A DNA stretch of 64,000 nucleotides from Raphanus sativus (GCF_000801105.2 NC_079519.1:28185288-28249287); one strand, 5' to 3'. Positions 49,001 through 60,640 are shown, counted from the first letter of the stretch. Notes: a model not told the origin generated them from the letters alone. Program-made: numbers and translations.

Positions 49001-49720
49001 GCTTCCCCTCTTCACAACCCGAATGCGAGAATGTCTTTCACCAACTGCTTCAAACTGCGACATCAAGCAATCATCCAACAATGGTTCTGTCTCGGGTCTG
49101 CTTTCTTACCGGGAAGACAAGTACCTCCAGAGTTCGATCACCGAGCCAGAGGAAGTTCCTTAACACTTGCTCACTCTGCTTCCACCAGATTCAAGGTTTG
49201 CCTCGTGCTCTTACCAAACCATCAAATCAGAGAGGATAGATCTTCACAACTCCTATGTCGTCGCGTAGTCAACGGCGACGTGGCAAACTCTGATGACAAG
49301 TCGTTCTACTTCGACCTATCGAGATGTCGAGCGGAACATCTTTTTATATTTCCCTCTGGCTTGTTTGAAGAAGACGAAGAAGAAGGCCTTCCTGAAGTTC
49401 ACAGAGAGATAGTGTTCGAGTTCAGCAGCAAATACAACGACTTTGACGTTGTGGAATGTGGTGCCAAGTTCTCGACGGACGAAAACAGCTATGAATCTGA
49501 ATCAGACCAAGCAGCGACGACGATAGCCTCGTTCATGGGAGCTATGAATGCGGATCCAACGCCAATAATAGCATCATTGATGGAATATGAGTCCATGAAG
49601 GCCAAATATAGTAATGAAAGAGCTGAGATCCAACTAGTCATAGTGAATGGGGATAACCAACAAACTTGTTGCCGCACTATCTCCTCCCTAGTCAGTTCTG
49701 TATATTCTCGATACTTATAA
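46050..49720 (+). CDS. TNL-4: intact TIR-NBS-LRR resistance protein (RLM1-like)
   Basis: Exons 46050-46543, 46652-47747, 47844-48140 and 48404-49720 join in frame for 1067 codons with GT-AG borders. Order: TIR (about residues 17-165; [26 protein letters not shown] with the NADase-type Glu, [12 protein letters not shown]); NB-ARC (about 170-530; P-loop GPAGIGKTT at 222-230, [40 protein letters not shown] at about 493-495); then LRRs ([19 protein letters not shown] and others) and a post-LRR domain ([20 protein letters not shown] to VVECGAKF). Intracellular TNLs sense pathogen effectors, and the TIR makes nucleotide signals for the EDS1 pathway. The closest family I recognise is the Arabidopsis RLM1 group (Leptosphaeria resistance). 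An in-frame ATG at 46071 is an alternative start resembling TNL-2's. Confidence 0.92.
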
Positions 49721-50770
49721 TAGGGATGATAGACGAAAATAGCTATGAAAAATGATGATAACATTTAAATTCCAAAAAAATATCCATGAACTGTAAATTT
49801 TTTGTTTTATATAAATATTTTTGGTCATATGTTTTTACTGCATCTTATACGTCACTCGTCGACTAATCAATCAAATTGGCCATGTCTTGCCTTTTACACA
49901 TTTTTGTAAGTACTTGTGCAGATTTGTAAGAGCTTTAAATCAACAGTTTAATTGTTTCGGATCTTAAACATCGTCTTGTTCGACTACTCTTTAAACTTCG
50001 TTGTAAACTTAGATACTAATCATAGCAAGCCAAACTCGAGTATGTTTCACTTATTAGTGTTTCTAAACCAGAAACAGCAAACAGGTCTAAAATGTCAGAT
50101 TCAATCCAACCTTTCAAAAATAATACTTATAAAAAGTATTGTGAAGAAAATTGTTGCTTAAAAAAGCACTTACGAAAACTCTTTCAAAGGAAAAGAGACA
50201 TCAGCGAAAAAATGTTTTAAAAAAAACAGTTCTAAAAATAAAAATGTTAAAGATAAGAGAGGAAAAAAAGAAGAGAAAAATTATAGATTCAGAAGAAGGA
50301 TCAGATGGTAAGACAAAGGAGAGCGCTCAATTGTCGTAACAGGCGGAGCGAAACGCTCTTCTCGCATTTTTAGCGAGTACTTAACCACTCATCACTTCCC
50401 CTTTACATGCCTGAAGGATCATACTTTTGAACTAGCCCAATGCTAATCTTTTTATACCCAACTAATCATTCCATAACTTCCCCAACTAACCGATGTGGGA
50501 CAACTCTCAAATATTTTTTTTTCTTTTTTTTTTTGAATGAATGGGAAATTATATTCAAACAAGAGTTTTGTTACCTTCTTTTTGATAAAATTTCTGTAGT
50601 TTAAAGAAAGTAAAAACAATCAAGAATGAATAAAATAAATGCTCTTAGTGTTCATCCTATTGAAGCAAACACTTTTGACTTTAAAACTGTGTTCTGACTT
50701 CTGAACCAGTGTCCAACCAGTAGTTAGCTTACAAAAATATTTTCTGGGTACATGTTTTGACTACATACTT
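49721..50770. other. Spacer after TNL-4
   Basis: Includes the TNL-4 3' flank and a Lys-rich low-complexity frame (50151-50339) without family. Near 50490-50505 CCGATGTGGGACAAC matches part of the TRIM terminal repeat at 13.5 kb, probably an old fragment. Confidence 0.45.
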
Positions 50771-50970
50771 TCTCTTAGACTTGTGTCTATGGAACTAGCT
50801 GCTAAGGTCGGAGCTAATGTCATCCTTACCGATGACTCAAGTAAAACAGAGGTATGAACAAGGTGCTGATAAATACCTTTTCTCATTGGGTTCGTGAGTT
50901 TATTAATGTCCAGGTTTTGGATTATATGAAAAGCAGTTTGTGAGCTTTCCAAGCTCAACTGTAATGTAAA
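50771..50970 (+). pseudogene. Relic of a METTL23-like methyltransferase gene
   Basis: Two exon-like pieces. 50771-50851 reads ELAAKVGANVILTDDSSKTE and ends GAG|gtatga, a splice donor. After a cag at 50911-50913, 50914-50970 reads VLDYMKS, then, with a 1-nt frame change, VCELSKLNCNVN. This order is the SAM-binding region of the plant putative methyltransferase family (VGANVxLTDD followed by VLxNM). From memory this gene, At1g63855, neighbours the BTB gene At1g63850 in Arabidopsis, and here too it lies beside the BTB gene. The catalytic rest is missing. Confidence 0.7.
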
Positions 50971-51827
50971 TTATGTAATCCATAGCATTTTTCACTTTCT
51001 TCAACTTAACAACTGCCCAGATATATACGTTCCTATGCGTATATGTTTGTTTGTGTCTCCAAGAATTTGTTTCATGGGGTTTGGATTACCATCATCATGA
51101 GGTATTAACATTGTAGCAATACAACATAAGATATACTTTGGTAACTCTTTGCTTAAAATCAAACATCTCTATCCAGAAGATCAACCAAGAGCTTTTTGAA
51201 GTTTACATTTTGAAGTATACACATCTTTATACCCTTTGTTTGTTAAGGTAGTCATTGTTTTTGAAGTCCATATCAGCAGGCATAACATTGTTAATGAAGA
51301 TATTAGCTTCAAGACCATACTTGAGACTGAGAACCTTTGATTATGTTCTTTCTGTTATGGCATTATACCTTTGAGTCTTTGTTTGTGTACTTATTACGAA
51401 CTTAAAATCTCCTCAAATGGTGTACGCGGTGATAGATTTTCAACGTCATTTTAGTATACGAAACAAGAAGACAGAATTAAAACCGTAACAAAAGTAGAGA
51501 AAGCATAGAGAGTGGTTTGACTTCAAAGGTACTTTTCAGATACATTGGAGACTAAGAAAACGTAAGAGAGAGATGTACAAAAAAAAACGAGCTCTGGCTC
51601 AATCAAAACGAAAACTACTTCCAACGATCATGTTCATGCAAAAACTAATTCTAATCGTGATCGATCGATGAATTAAAATTCGATTAAGCTTGCACAACAC
51701 CTCCATTCACCATTCCCCAATCCCGAGTCCAATATCTCACATAACCTCCTCTTCTGGATTTGGATTCACCTTCTTTCCTCACCGTGCGATCCTCAAGAAA
51801 CAGCGCACAGGGTTTAACAGATCTCTC
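50971..51827. other. BTB-gene 3' flank
   Basis: AT-rich DNA without gene evidence. The last ~300 bp should be the 3' UTR of the minus-strand BTB gene. Confidence 0.45.
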
Positions 51828-53506
51828 TCAAGAGTTATCAGTGCCTGAAGATATGATTCTTAGCCGAGGAGACTCTTGACTCTGTTCTTTCCTTCTCCAG
51901 AAGGCCCGTCTCCACCAAACTTCAAACCCTCTCTGGATATTAGGACAGTCTTCATTCGAGTTCAAGAACCGATCAAACCAAGCCAAGAAAAACTCTTGCT
52001 GCCAAGCGAGAGGAAGAGTGAGAATGGTATTACTCAAACCATCCTCCACTAAATACCGATCAAGCCCTTTCGACGCCCTCTTCATCCACGCGAAATCATC
52101 ATAAAAGGGTGTCAACCAGTTCCTCAGCAACAAACACCTCACTTCCTTCGGCGTCAGAATCTGCCCCTTCCCAATCCCGACAAAGATCCTCGCCGTCACT
52201 CTGCTAATCTCAAACCTATGAACAACGGGAACCTTACCGTGCACGTCAGATAGCTCAGAGAGTGAAGCCCACATCACGAGAAAATCCTCTGCGATCTGTC
52301 TATCTATCAAAATATCCAAAATCCAATGCAGATTATCCGCTTGTCTCGCTATCTGATCTACATTCTCCAGATCAGACTCCGCCGCTTGCAGAAACTGACG
52401 CTTGAGCTTATGCAAACACCCGTCACAAGCTAAATACAATGACTCTTTCCTAAGATCGTTCCCAGAGGAGTTCTCTCTAAGCATTTTCGAAACAAGGGTC
52501 TTCATGTCACGCCTCGCCTTCTCGTCTTTACCTTCGAGAACTATATGCAAAAGATTCAAAAGCACCTCATCGTTGCTGCTCCCATTGTGACTAGCTTCCA
52601 CAGAGACCCTTCTCAAAACTTCAGTTGCTCCCACGTTCTCAAGGTGCAGCTCAGACAGCAACGAAGCGATCCTGCACTCTTCATCTTCCGACCACGGCGC
52701 AGCTTCCAAATACTCCAGACACGACAAAACTCCAGCATCAAACCCAATAGCCGCCGAAACCTGACACAGAAACAACAGTTTTGAGATTTTTCAATCTTCC
52801 ATTACAAAGTTTTTTTCTTAAACAATACCTTCAAGATACCAAGAACCCTAGACACGTCCTGCCTCATCATCTTCTTCCTTAGATCCCTACAGTACATCAA
52901 CATCAACGTCTCTATATAAACCTCCACGTCATCACAATCCGAGATCTCGACGATGTAAGGAGAAGACGACGGAGGAGGCGCCATCTGCTGTTTCGACCAT
53001 CGATCGGAGAGCTTCACGGCGAAGAACCTACTGTGCGCGACGAGAATCTGCCTGTGCACGCACATCGTGACGCTGATCCCGTCTTTGGAGCTCAGAGTGA
53101 GCTTCACGTCGCTCGAAGCCGGGTCGTTGAACTGGTTCCCGGGGCTCCGAGTCACTAAGAGATTCGATATCCGCTGCATTGCGAGCGCCTGCTTGTCCTG
53201 AGCCGAGATGACGAGATGGCTCCCGCTCGTCGTCCTCGAGGAAGACGAGGGAAGGACGAGGTTCTGGATCTGAACCGGAGATCCGGATTCGCTGGACATC
53301 ATCTCGAACAGCGTCGGGCTCGCTCGTGAAGACTTGTCGAGCGTCGCCGGAGGAGGAGGAGGAGGAGGAGACATCGGGTTGAGGAGGCCGGCGGTTAAAG
53401 CGGAGTTGAACTTTGTGAAGCTCGAAGGGATTGAAGAGTCTCGCGGCGAGCTGTAACCGTTCGCCGCCGTGGAAGTAATCGTCGTCGTTGTTGTGGAGAA
53501 GTCCAT
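51828..53506 (-). CDS. BTB/POZ domain protein (At1g63850 type)
   Basis: Two exons, 53506-52829 and 52760-51828, with one short GT-AG intron of 68 bp, 536 codons. The N-terminal 125 residues are Ser/Thr/Pro-rich, including a run of seven prolines and the acidic phrase [11 protein letters not shown]. The BTB fold follows at about 132-245 ([57 protein letters not shown]). The rest is the helical C-terminal region typical of the plant family ([23 protein letters not shown]). In plants, BTB proteins usually serve as adaptors for Cullin-3 ubiquitin ligases, so that role is likely but unproven. No disruption is seen. It matches Arabidopsis At1g63850. Confidence 0.92.
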
Positions 53507-53521
53507 GGCGGTTAGGATGTA

Positions 53522-53790
53522 AAACCGGGTCGGGTCGGGTCAGAATCTCAGGTTCAAACGAGAGAGTGAGACTGGCGATGGTGTATCACTGCAGAAGGAG
53601 CATAAAAGACTGAACTCGGGTCGGGTTTTCGGGTTATACCGGGTCGGGTTTTCGGGTTATACCGGGTCGGGTCGGGTCAGAATCTCAGGTTCAAACGAGA
53701 GAGACTGGGCGATGCTATCACTGCAGAAGCCAGAAGGGAGGTTAAACACGGAAACCGGGTCGGGTTTTCGGGTTAAACCGGTTATTAACG
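53522..53790. repeat. 137-bp tandem duplication upstream of the BTB start
   Basis: CAGAATCTCAGGTTCAAACG occurs at 53541 and again at 53678, a period of 137 bp. The surrounding CGGGTCGGGTTTTCGGGTTA phrase is also repeated. The two copies are closely similar but not identical. They fill the presumed 5' UTR and proximal promoter of the BTB gene. Confidence 0.85.
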
Positions 53791-54075
53791 GGCCCTGACC
53801 GGAGATTTTGGAGGTTGTTGCTTGAGTTGAGTCTCGTGAATGCAATTGATGCCATGAGGTGTCGACAGTGCCAGAAGTGATAAATGCGCATCGCTTAGAT
53901 TTTAGTGCTGGTTTTTTTTATTTTACTTTTTCTGTGGTTTTTATCGATGGGGGTTTATCGTCATCACTGTGGATATTATTGGCCTTTGGTAATAACAAAG
54001 ATGCTCGTTTTTTCTCGAATTTATCATTTTTCCCGTTAAAATCTGAAATGTTTGTTTTCTTAATCTGTTACTTTC
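53791..54075. other. BTB-gene upstream spacer
   Basis: Distal promoter side of the BTB gene. Nothing further is recognised. Confidence 0.4.
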
Positions 54076-54083
54076 TTAAAAGA

Positions 54084-54683
54084 CAGTGTTGTTAAACCCG
54101 GACCGGACCGGCGGTCGGACCTGGTTCAACCGCGAACCGGACACCTATTCGGGTTGGTTTAATGTCAAAACCCAACTAAAGTTGAACCGGTTAAAAACCC
54201 ATGTTGAACCGCTAAAAACCCGGGAACCGAGTGACCCAACGAACCGACGAAACCCTGGTTCGTATAAAAATCAAAATTTTGTTAATAAAATAATTATTTT
54301 TTCTCCCTTTTTAACATATATACTATTTTGTTTGTCACAAATTGCAACCAAAATATAGTTTTGTAACTAATATGTATATAATTTTTATAGGTGATGAAGA
54401 TTTAGAAGGACAAAGATTTGGAGAATAAACTTTAAATGTTTTTTTCCTATTGACTTTAGATTTGAACTATTATTTTTTTTTATTATTTTTATCACATTTC
54501 AATTTGTTATTTTTGAAAGTTTTCTAAACATTATGACTATTTTTTGAAAAAAATATATATAATATTTATAAAATAACAAATTCAGTTTAATCTAATCGAC
54601 CCCGGTCGAACCAGGTCGAACCACAATGACCCGTGACCCAAAATATTTCCGGTTCGCTCGCCGGTCCGGTTTTAAAAACACTG
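54084..54683. mobile_element. Non-autonomous hAT element, 600 bp
   Basis: The ends CAGTGTTGTTAAACCCGGAC and, on the minus strand, CAGTGTTTTTAAAACCGGAC form the inverted repeat. A perfect 8-bp duplication TTAAAAGA is at 54076-54083 and 54684-54691. The interior is AACCGG-rich at both sides and AT-rich in the middle, with no transposase. Confidence 0.92.
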
Positions 54684-54691
54684 TTAAAAGA

Positions 54692-57000
54692 AGAAAATGA
54701 TGTTATTTACTGATAAAAAAACCCAAAAAGTAAATTGTTTTGCTTGTCGAGAAGCGATTAAAATTTTCAACGACATTTTGTTTGTAGTGTGGGCCAAAGC
54801 CCAAATGACTCATGAGCCACGACACTGTGATGACGACTTTTATTTTGGAGGTTGTATGGTACAAATGTGTGGAGACCATCATTCACTACACTATCATCAA
54901 TCCTTTTTTGTTTCATTCCATTTCAGTACCCTTTTTCTTAGATTTAATCATATTTTACGTTTACTAATCATTAGATATCATTTGGTTTAAAAAGTTTCTG
55001 GATCATTAACTATCAATGTATAAATCAAAGAAAATGATGTAACGTGTGATTCTGTTACATTTGATCATCTTGTATTTCTTTTAACATCAAAAGAGGAGGT
55101 GATCAGGATAACCAAACCAAAATAGAAGAATATCATCTTCTAATCAATAGTTAAATAACTTGGCTGAAAATTTCATAACTTTAGAATATGGTTGTGAATG
55201 TATTTGTATGAGTTGTTTCTTGAACTGAGGCTTACGATTGATTTTAAACTTTGTTATGGGTTCAGAAATTTGGATATCGAAGGGCGAGTGTAATCAAGCA
55301 TTCAAGCCCATTTATTATGGCTCTCTTGTATTCATATGACTAGTGGGGTTCTTCTAATGTGTGGCCCAATTTAATGTGTATCAAAAAGGTAAGAATTTGA
55401 TTTTTTTTTTCTTTCTTTTGACAAGAATTTGATTTTGAAGAATATTTAAAACGTAATAATAAACAAGATCATGTAATGAAAATCAAAAAGATGAGAAATG
55501 GAGCTTTTACTTTTTCTTAAATACACAGGTGAAATTAACAACCAACATTACATATTTAATTAAAACTATTTCATTAGGTCATATTTTAGAATTTACATGT
55601 TTGGTGGGCGATAAAAATATGGTTTGATGAAAAAGTAATTTGTCACTTTGCGTAGACAACTAGACATAGCCAATTAAGATAATCGATTACACTAGAGGCC
55701 ATATTAACCATATGTAGTTTCAAAACAAACTAAAATATTATATAGTATACAATCTTATAGCGATGTAGTTGACAGGAAAAAATATATTACACTAGAAAAC
55801 TTCTAATAAACATACTTCCATTTTGATTTTTTTTTAAATACTAGTATAGCAGATCTATTTCAGCTAAATATATGCGTATATCTATAACATTTACATAATA
55901 TTAAAACGAAAAGAAAAACACAACAAGAAGACATTAGTTTGGGGAAAAGGTACAAACTACAAAGAGTAACGTGAATGGAGAGCACGTTAGTTTGCCTGGT
56001 ACAAGGAGGGACAATAGATTCGCTGCTTCAGGTCTTGTATTAGCTGTCTTTGTACTATTTCGGTAACTCTTTTATTTTTCAACTATTTGTTGTATTAAAA
56101 AGTGTTACTATACCAGTTTACTCGATAAAAATAGATCTATATATATATAAACCAGTCTAAATTTCAAATTTAATTGGTGGCTGTGTATGTCGCGGTTGGA
56201 TAAATACCTAAACATCTACAGACTACAGCAAATATATTTGATCATTTATAGTGGTTTTCTACTGATCTCCCTAACTTGACATAAACTTATTATATAGAAA
56301 ATTAGCATTCCGACTACCTTTAATTTACACCTTTTGTTATTATGAGTTTTGAAAAAATGGCAGTGTATTAGTTATTTTCATCAACACGAAGTATCATATA
56401 ACCTGCATAAAATTTGTTATTACATGTTTTTGAAACTTAAGTTGTTACATGTTACAATTTACAATTATGTTTGTTTCTTTGAGAAAGGACCATTTTCAAT
56501 ATGTTGCATTGTTAGTTTTTATACTTAGTTTTTAATCCCATATGTACTTTCGATTTTCTAATGTGATTTTAATACAAACCAGTACGTTATACTATATCAA
56601 TTAGCAGAAATAAATGTTACCTACATATGCAGTTACTGACTAATAGTAGATGTATTAAAGTGTCCCTGTGAATTGGAGATTAACTCTATATACCCCATGC
56701 CCTCTCAAAAATATTCACACTATCCCTTCCCTATTCATACTAACCCTTTTATCCTTCCCTTTTCCTTGCAATTACCTTACTCTCCTTCCTTCCTTTCTAC
56801 ACATCTCGATCATTCCCTCTCCCTTTCATCCTCTTTATTCTCCAATTAAATACCAACCATATTTCAACCACCTATATGGCCCACAAAGAAACCTTAACCA
56901 ATCAGATTTTTTGTGCCCCACATGTCTCCTTCTCCCCTTCTTCATCGTTTTCTCTTTTTCCTCCATTGACGATTTTTGAAGCTCCAAAACAGATAATTCA
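54692..57000. other. Intergenic DNA before the MULE gene
   Basis: AT-rich to 56650, then a pyrimidine-rich stretch (about 56680-56985) that may be MULE-element leader. No gene is recognised. Confidence 0.45.
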
Positions 57001-57611
57001 GGTTCGTTTTCCATGATTTTTTTTTGTGAAATTTACATTTAAATAACGTGTATATGATGGATAACGTTAACACTGTAAGATTTGATGAAAATTTGAGAGT
57101 TTTAAAACGATTTTTAAAACTATTTTTATGGATTTCAGGTATATTTTATATCCGTTTTTGATGAAACTTTTGCTGAAATATCAACTGTATATCTTGTCTA
57201 CTGTAAAAACAAGAAGATCCGATGAAAATTTGTGAGTTTAAAAACGATTTTGAAAACTAGGTCTATAGATTTTAGGTATATTTTATGTCCGTTTTGATGT
57301 TTTTTTGTGTGTAATTTCATTAGGATGAATTACACATTATGGGTAATGTAACATCCTAACAATTTCGTCCTTAAAAGATGATTAGTTAGTTGAAGAATAG
57401 ATTCTGGGTACTACTAAGATAACTAATTTTACTAAGACAAAATAGTTTTACTGGTATTACTGGGATTACTATGTTGACAAGTTCGACTAGTATTACTCGT
57501 ATTACTATGTATAGTACTGAAATGAATTAGTATTAGTAAAATAAGATAATATGGTGTCACAATCAATTTTAAACTTCTTAATAATTATACTTCTATTTTA
57601 TTTCAGGAAAA

Positions 57612-60425
57612 ATGCAGAATCCGCATTGCACAATTCTATGTTTTGATTATGGAGGATATTATATGAAGGATGGGGCTGAAATAAAATGGGTCTCGGGAGA
57701 TGGTGATGGAGAAGATGAAATTCACACGATTGTGTTGAAGAAATCAGTGGAGGAGGTCACTTACTCTGGTTTGGTTGGTGGTATTTGCAGAAAGATAAAG
57801 GTAGATGAATCTAAGATGGAAGTGAAGATTAGTTACTTTCCCATGCTATTGTATTCGTACAAGCCATCATATATCCGGAATGATGAAGACGTTTTTGGTT
57901 ATCTACTGCAAGTAAATCACGAGATGTGTAGAAATGTTCTACATGTGGAGTTCAGCAATAAAGAAGTGCAACTTTCAGAAGAGGATGATGAAACAGATGA
58001 TGTCTATGTTGGTCTATCTGATAGAGAGGCTGCTGATAGAGAGACTACTAATTTTGAGGCTGGTGATGAAGATGGTACTGAGAATGATGTAACTGGTAAC
58101 GAAGGTGTTGGTGGTGTGCTCACTTTTGACGAAGACATTGAGATGCATGATGGTGTGTACCAGCCACGGGATGATGGTATGGATTTGGTTTTAGGTCAGG
58201 AATTTATAACCAAGGATGCAGCAAAAGTTCTTATTCAGACTGCTTCATATCAGAAATGTTTTGAGTTTGATATAATTAAGTCAGATACAAAAAGATATGT
58301 GGTTAAATGCCGAGGAGCCAAAGAAGAAGACTGCAAGTGGTTTGTGCGAATTGCAAAGTTAAAAAATGGTGATCTTTGGACAGTTAGAAGCTTCATCAAC
58401 CAGCATACATGTTCTGTTGTTACTACTAGAACACTGCCTGATAGAGAAGCCACTGATAGAGAGACTACTGATAGAGAGGCAACTGATATCGAGGCTGGTG
58501 ATAAAGATCATACTGAGAATGATGCAACTGATAATGAAGGTACTGGTGGTGTGCTAACTCTTCAAGAAGGAATTGAGGTGCATGTTGCTGTGTGTGAGCC
58601 ACGGGATGATGGTATTGATTTGGAATTAGGTCAAGAATTTAGAACCAAGGAGGAAGCAAAAGTTCATATTCAGACGGCCGCACATCAGAATTGTTTTGAG
58701 TTTGATATCATTAAGTCGGATGCTAAGAGATTTGTGATTAAATGCAGAGGAGCCAAAGAAGGATGTAAGTGGTTTGTACGAGTTGCAAATTTGCATAATT
58801 CAGATCTTTGGACGGTTAGAAGCTACATCAAGCAGCATACATGTTCTGTTGTTACTACAAGAACACTGCGTAATAGAAGGAAAGGCACAGCACATATCTG
58901 TGCATCTCTTTTGGCCAAAGATTATCCTGGTACATTTGACACACCAGTTCCCAAAGTTCTTATCGATTTGGTTCATCGCAAGGTTGGTGTGGCAGTATCA
59001 TACACAACGGCATGGAGAGCAAAAAGAGAAGCTGCTAATGAAGTGAGAGGAAGTCCAGAAGAGAGTTTTACTTTATTGAACTGTTATCTACACATGCTAA
59101 AGGAGAAAAATATTGGCACAAGAAGTAGTGTGGTAGTGGATGAGGAAAACAAATTCAAGTACCTGTTTTTTGCCCTTGGAGCTAGCATAGAAGGGTTTCG
59201 GGCGATGCGGAAAGTCCTCATTGTGGATGGAACACACCTCAAGAATGTCTATGGTGGAGTTCTCCTTGTCGCGACTGCTCAGGATCCCGATCATCACCAT
59301 TACCCAATTGCGTTTGGTGTAGCAGACGGCGAGAATGATGAAAGCTGGACATGGTTTATGGAGCAGTTGAAATTAGCGATAACTGATGTCCCCGGATTGG
59401 TGTTTCTTTCAGATAGAAACAGAAGCTTGATCAAGGCAGTGCGTCTAGTATTCCCTGAGGCCGAACATGGGTATTGTATATGGCATTTGTCTCAGAATGT
59501 TAAAGGCCACGTCCATAACAACAAAGATACTTGTGCGTTCAAGTTTAGAGAATGCGCATACGCTTATACAGTGGCTGAGTTCAAGTATCTTTATGACGCT
59601 TTTCGCAGGAAGTATCCAAGCGCAGCGGTCTATCTTGACAAGAGTGTTGAAGAGAAGAAATGGGCTAGATGTTACTTTGAAGGAGATAGGTACAATGTTG
59701 ACACCACCAATTCAGTAGAATCTTTTAATGGTGTTATTAAGAATGCGAGAATGTACACCTTACTGCCAATGTTTGATTTCATCATTGCAAAAATGGCTGA
59801 ATGGTTTAACAAGTATAGGAAGAAGGCAGCTGAAGTACCGGTCACAGTGAAGCTTGTGCCTATTGTGGAAGACGTAATGTCTATAAGATGTGTTCAAGCA
59901 GGGTTTCTCACGGTTGATGAGTTAAACAGCTTCTTTCTTGAGTACAGTGTGCATGGTGCTGACGGGAAGGTTTATACAGTCGATATGGCTAGGTACACTT
60001 GCAGTTGTGAGCAATTTGATAAAGACAAATACCCATGTGTGCATGCAGTAGCGGCTGCCACATTCATGACTAGTAAGGCAGGAAAGGAACTCCATCTATC
60101 TGAGTATTGCTCTAAGTACTATTTGGTAGAGCAATGGGCTTTGGCTTATCACAGGACAATATATCCTGTTCCTCATATGTCTGATTGGGTTGTACCAGAA
60201 GAAGTTAGAGCAAAGAAAATACTTCCTCCGGATTTTGAAGTCAAGAAAGGAAAACCACAACAAACAAGGTTTCCATCTGTAGGAGAATCTCGTGGAAGAG
60301 GAAAAAGAGGCAGGGGAGGTGGTAGAGGGAGTGGCAGAGGGAGAGCCAGAGGCACGGGTAGAGCCAGAGGAGAAGGTCTTGCAGCGTATTTTGAATGTGG
60401 AAGTGGTTCCAGTTCAGGTGTTTGA
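57612..60425 (+). CDS. MULE (Mutator-like) transposase, full-length open frame
   Basis: A single 937-codon open frame. A DNA-binding module of about 140 residues occurs twice in tandem: about 137-276 and about 277-420 (DLVLGQEFITKDAAK and DLELGQEFRTKEEAK; both ending QHTCSVVTTRTL). Each is the MuDR-type Zn/FLYWCH-like module with CRGAKE..CKWFVR. The catalytic core has D539 (VDGTHL), D601 (LSDRNRSL) and E703 (NSVESFNG), consistent with the MULE DDE triad. A SWIM zinc finger follows with C797-x-C799-x9-C809-x-H811. The tail is an Arg/Gly-rich RGRG run. It is nuclear and would cut and join transposon ends. An upstream acceptor (TTTCAG at 57601-57606) suggests a 5' UTR intron. Terminal inverted repeats were not found. 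Confidence 0.93.
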   Translation: MQNPHCTILCFDYGGYYMKDGAEIKWVSGDGDGEDEIHTIVLKKSVEEVTYSGLVGGICRKIKVDESKMEVKISYFPMLLYSYKPSYIRNDEDVFGYLLQVNHEMCRNVLHVEFSNKEVQLSEEDDETDDVYVGLSDREAADRETTNFEAGDEDGTENDVTGNEGVGGVLTFDEDIEMHDGVYQPRDDGMDLVLGQEFITKDAAKVLIQTASYQKCFEFDIIKSDTKRYVVKCRGAKEEDCKWFVRIAKLKNGDLWTVRSFINQHTCSVVTTRTLPDREATDRETTDREATDIEAGDKDHTENDATDNEGTGGVLTLQEGIEVHVAVCEPRDDGIDLELGQEFRTKEEAKVHIQTAAHQNCFEFDIIKSDAKRFVIKCRGAKEGCKWFVRVANLHNSDLWTVRSYIKQHTCSVVTTRTLRNRRKGTAHICASLLAKDYPGTFDTPVPKVLIDLVHRKVGVAVSYTTAWRAKREAANEVRGSPEESFTLLNCYLHMLKEKNIGTRSSVVVDEENKFKYLFFALGASIEGFRAMRKVLIVDGTHLKNVYGGVLLVATAQDPDHHHYPIAFGVADGENDESWTWFMEQLKLAITDVPGLVFLSDRNRSLIKAVRLVFPEAEHGYCIWHLSQNVKGHVHNNKDTCAFKFRECAYAYTVAEFKYLYDAFRRKYPSAAVYLDKSVEEKKWARCYFEGDRYNVDTTNSVESFNGVIKNARMYTLLPMFDFIIAKMAEWFNKYRKKAAEVPVTVKLVPIVEDVMSIRCVQAGFLTVDELNSFFLEYSVHGADGKVYTVDMARYTCSCEQFDKDKYPCVHAVAAATFMTSKAGKELHLSEYCSKYYLVEQWALAYHRTIYPVPHMSDWVVPEEVRAKKILPPDFEVKKGKPQQTRFPSVGESRGRGKRGRGGGRGSGRGRARGTGRARGEGLAAYFECGSGSSSGV

Positions 60426-60429
60426 TTAT

Positions 60430-60640
60430 TTTATTATGTGTTATTTGGACTACTAGGATGTACTGGTATTATTATGTATTATTTGAACTACTAGGAATTA
60501 CTGGTATTATTATGTATTATTTGAACTACTAGGAATTGCTGGTATTATTATGTATTATTTGAACTACTAGGAATTACTGGTATTATTATGTGTTATTTGA
60601 ACTACTACGAACTACTGGTATTATTATGCGTTATTTGATG
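60430..60640. repeat. 38-bp minisatellite, about 5.5 copies
   Basis: Unit TATTATTATGTATTATTTGA plus ACTACTAGGAATTACTGG, 38 bp, starting just after the MULE stop. ATTATGT landmarks at 60433, 60471 and 60509 are spaced 38 bp. Related ACTGGTATTACT phrases occur at about 57435-57510, upstream of the transposase. Confidence 0.9.

Noticed and set aside
48404..49720. Integrated decoy domain at the end of TNL-4
   Set aside because: After the post-LRR domain only about 75 residues of unremarkable sequence remain.
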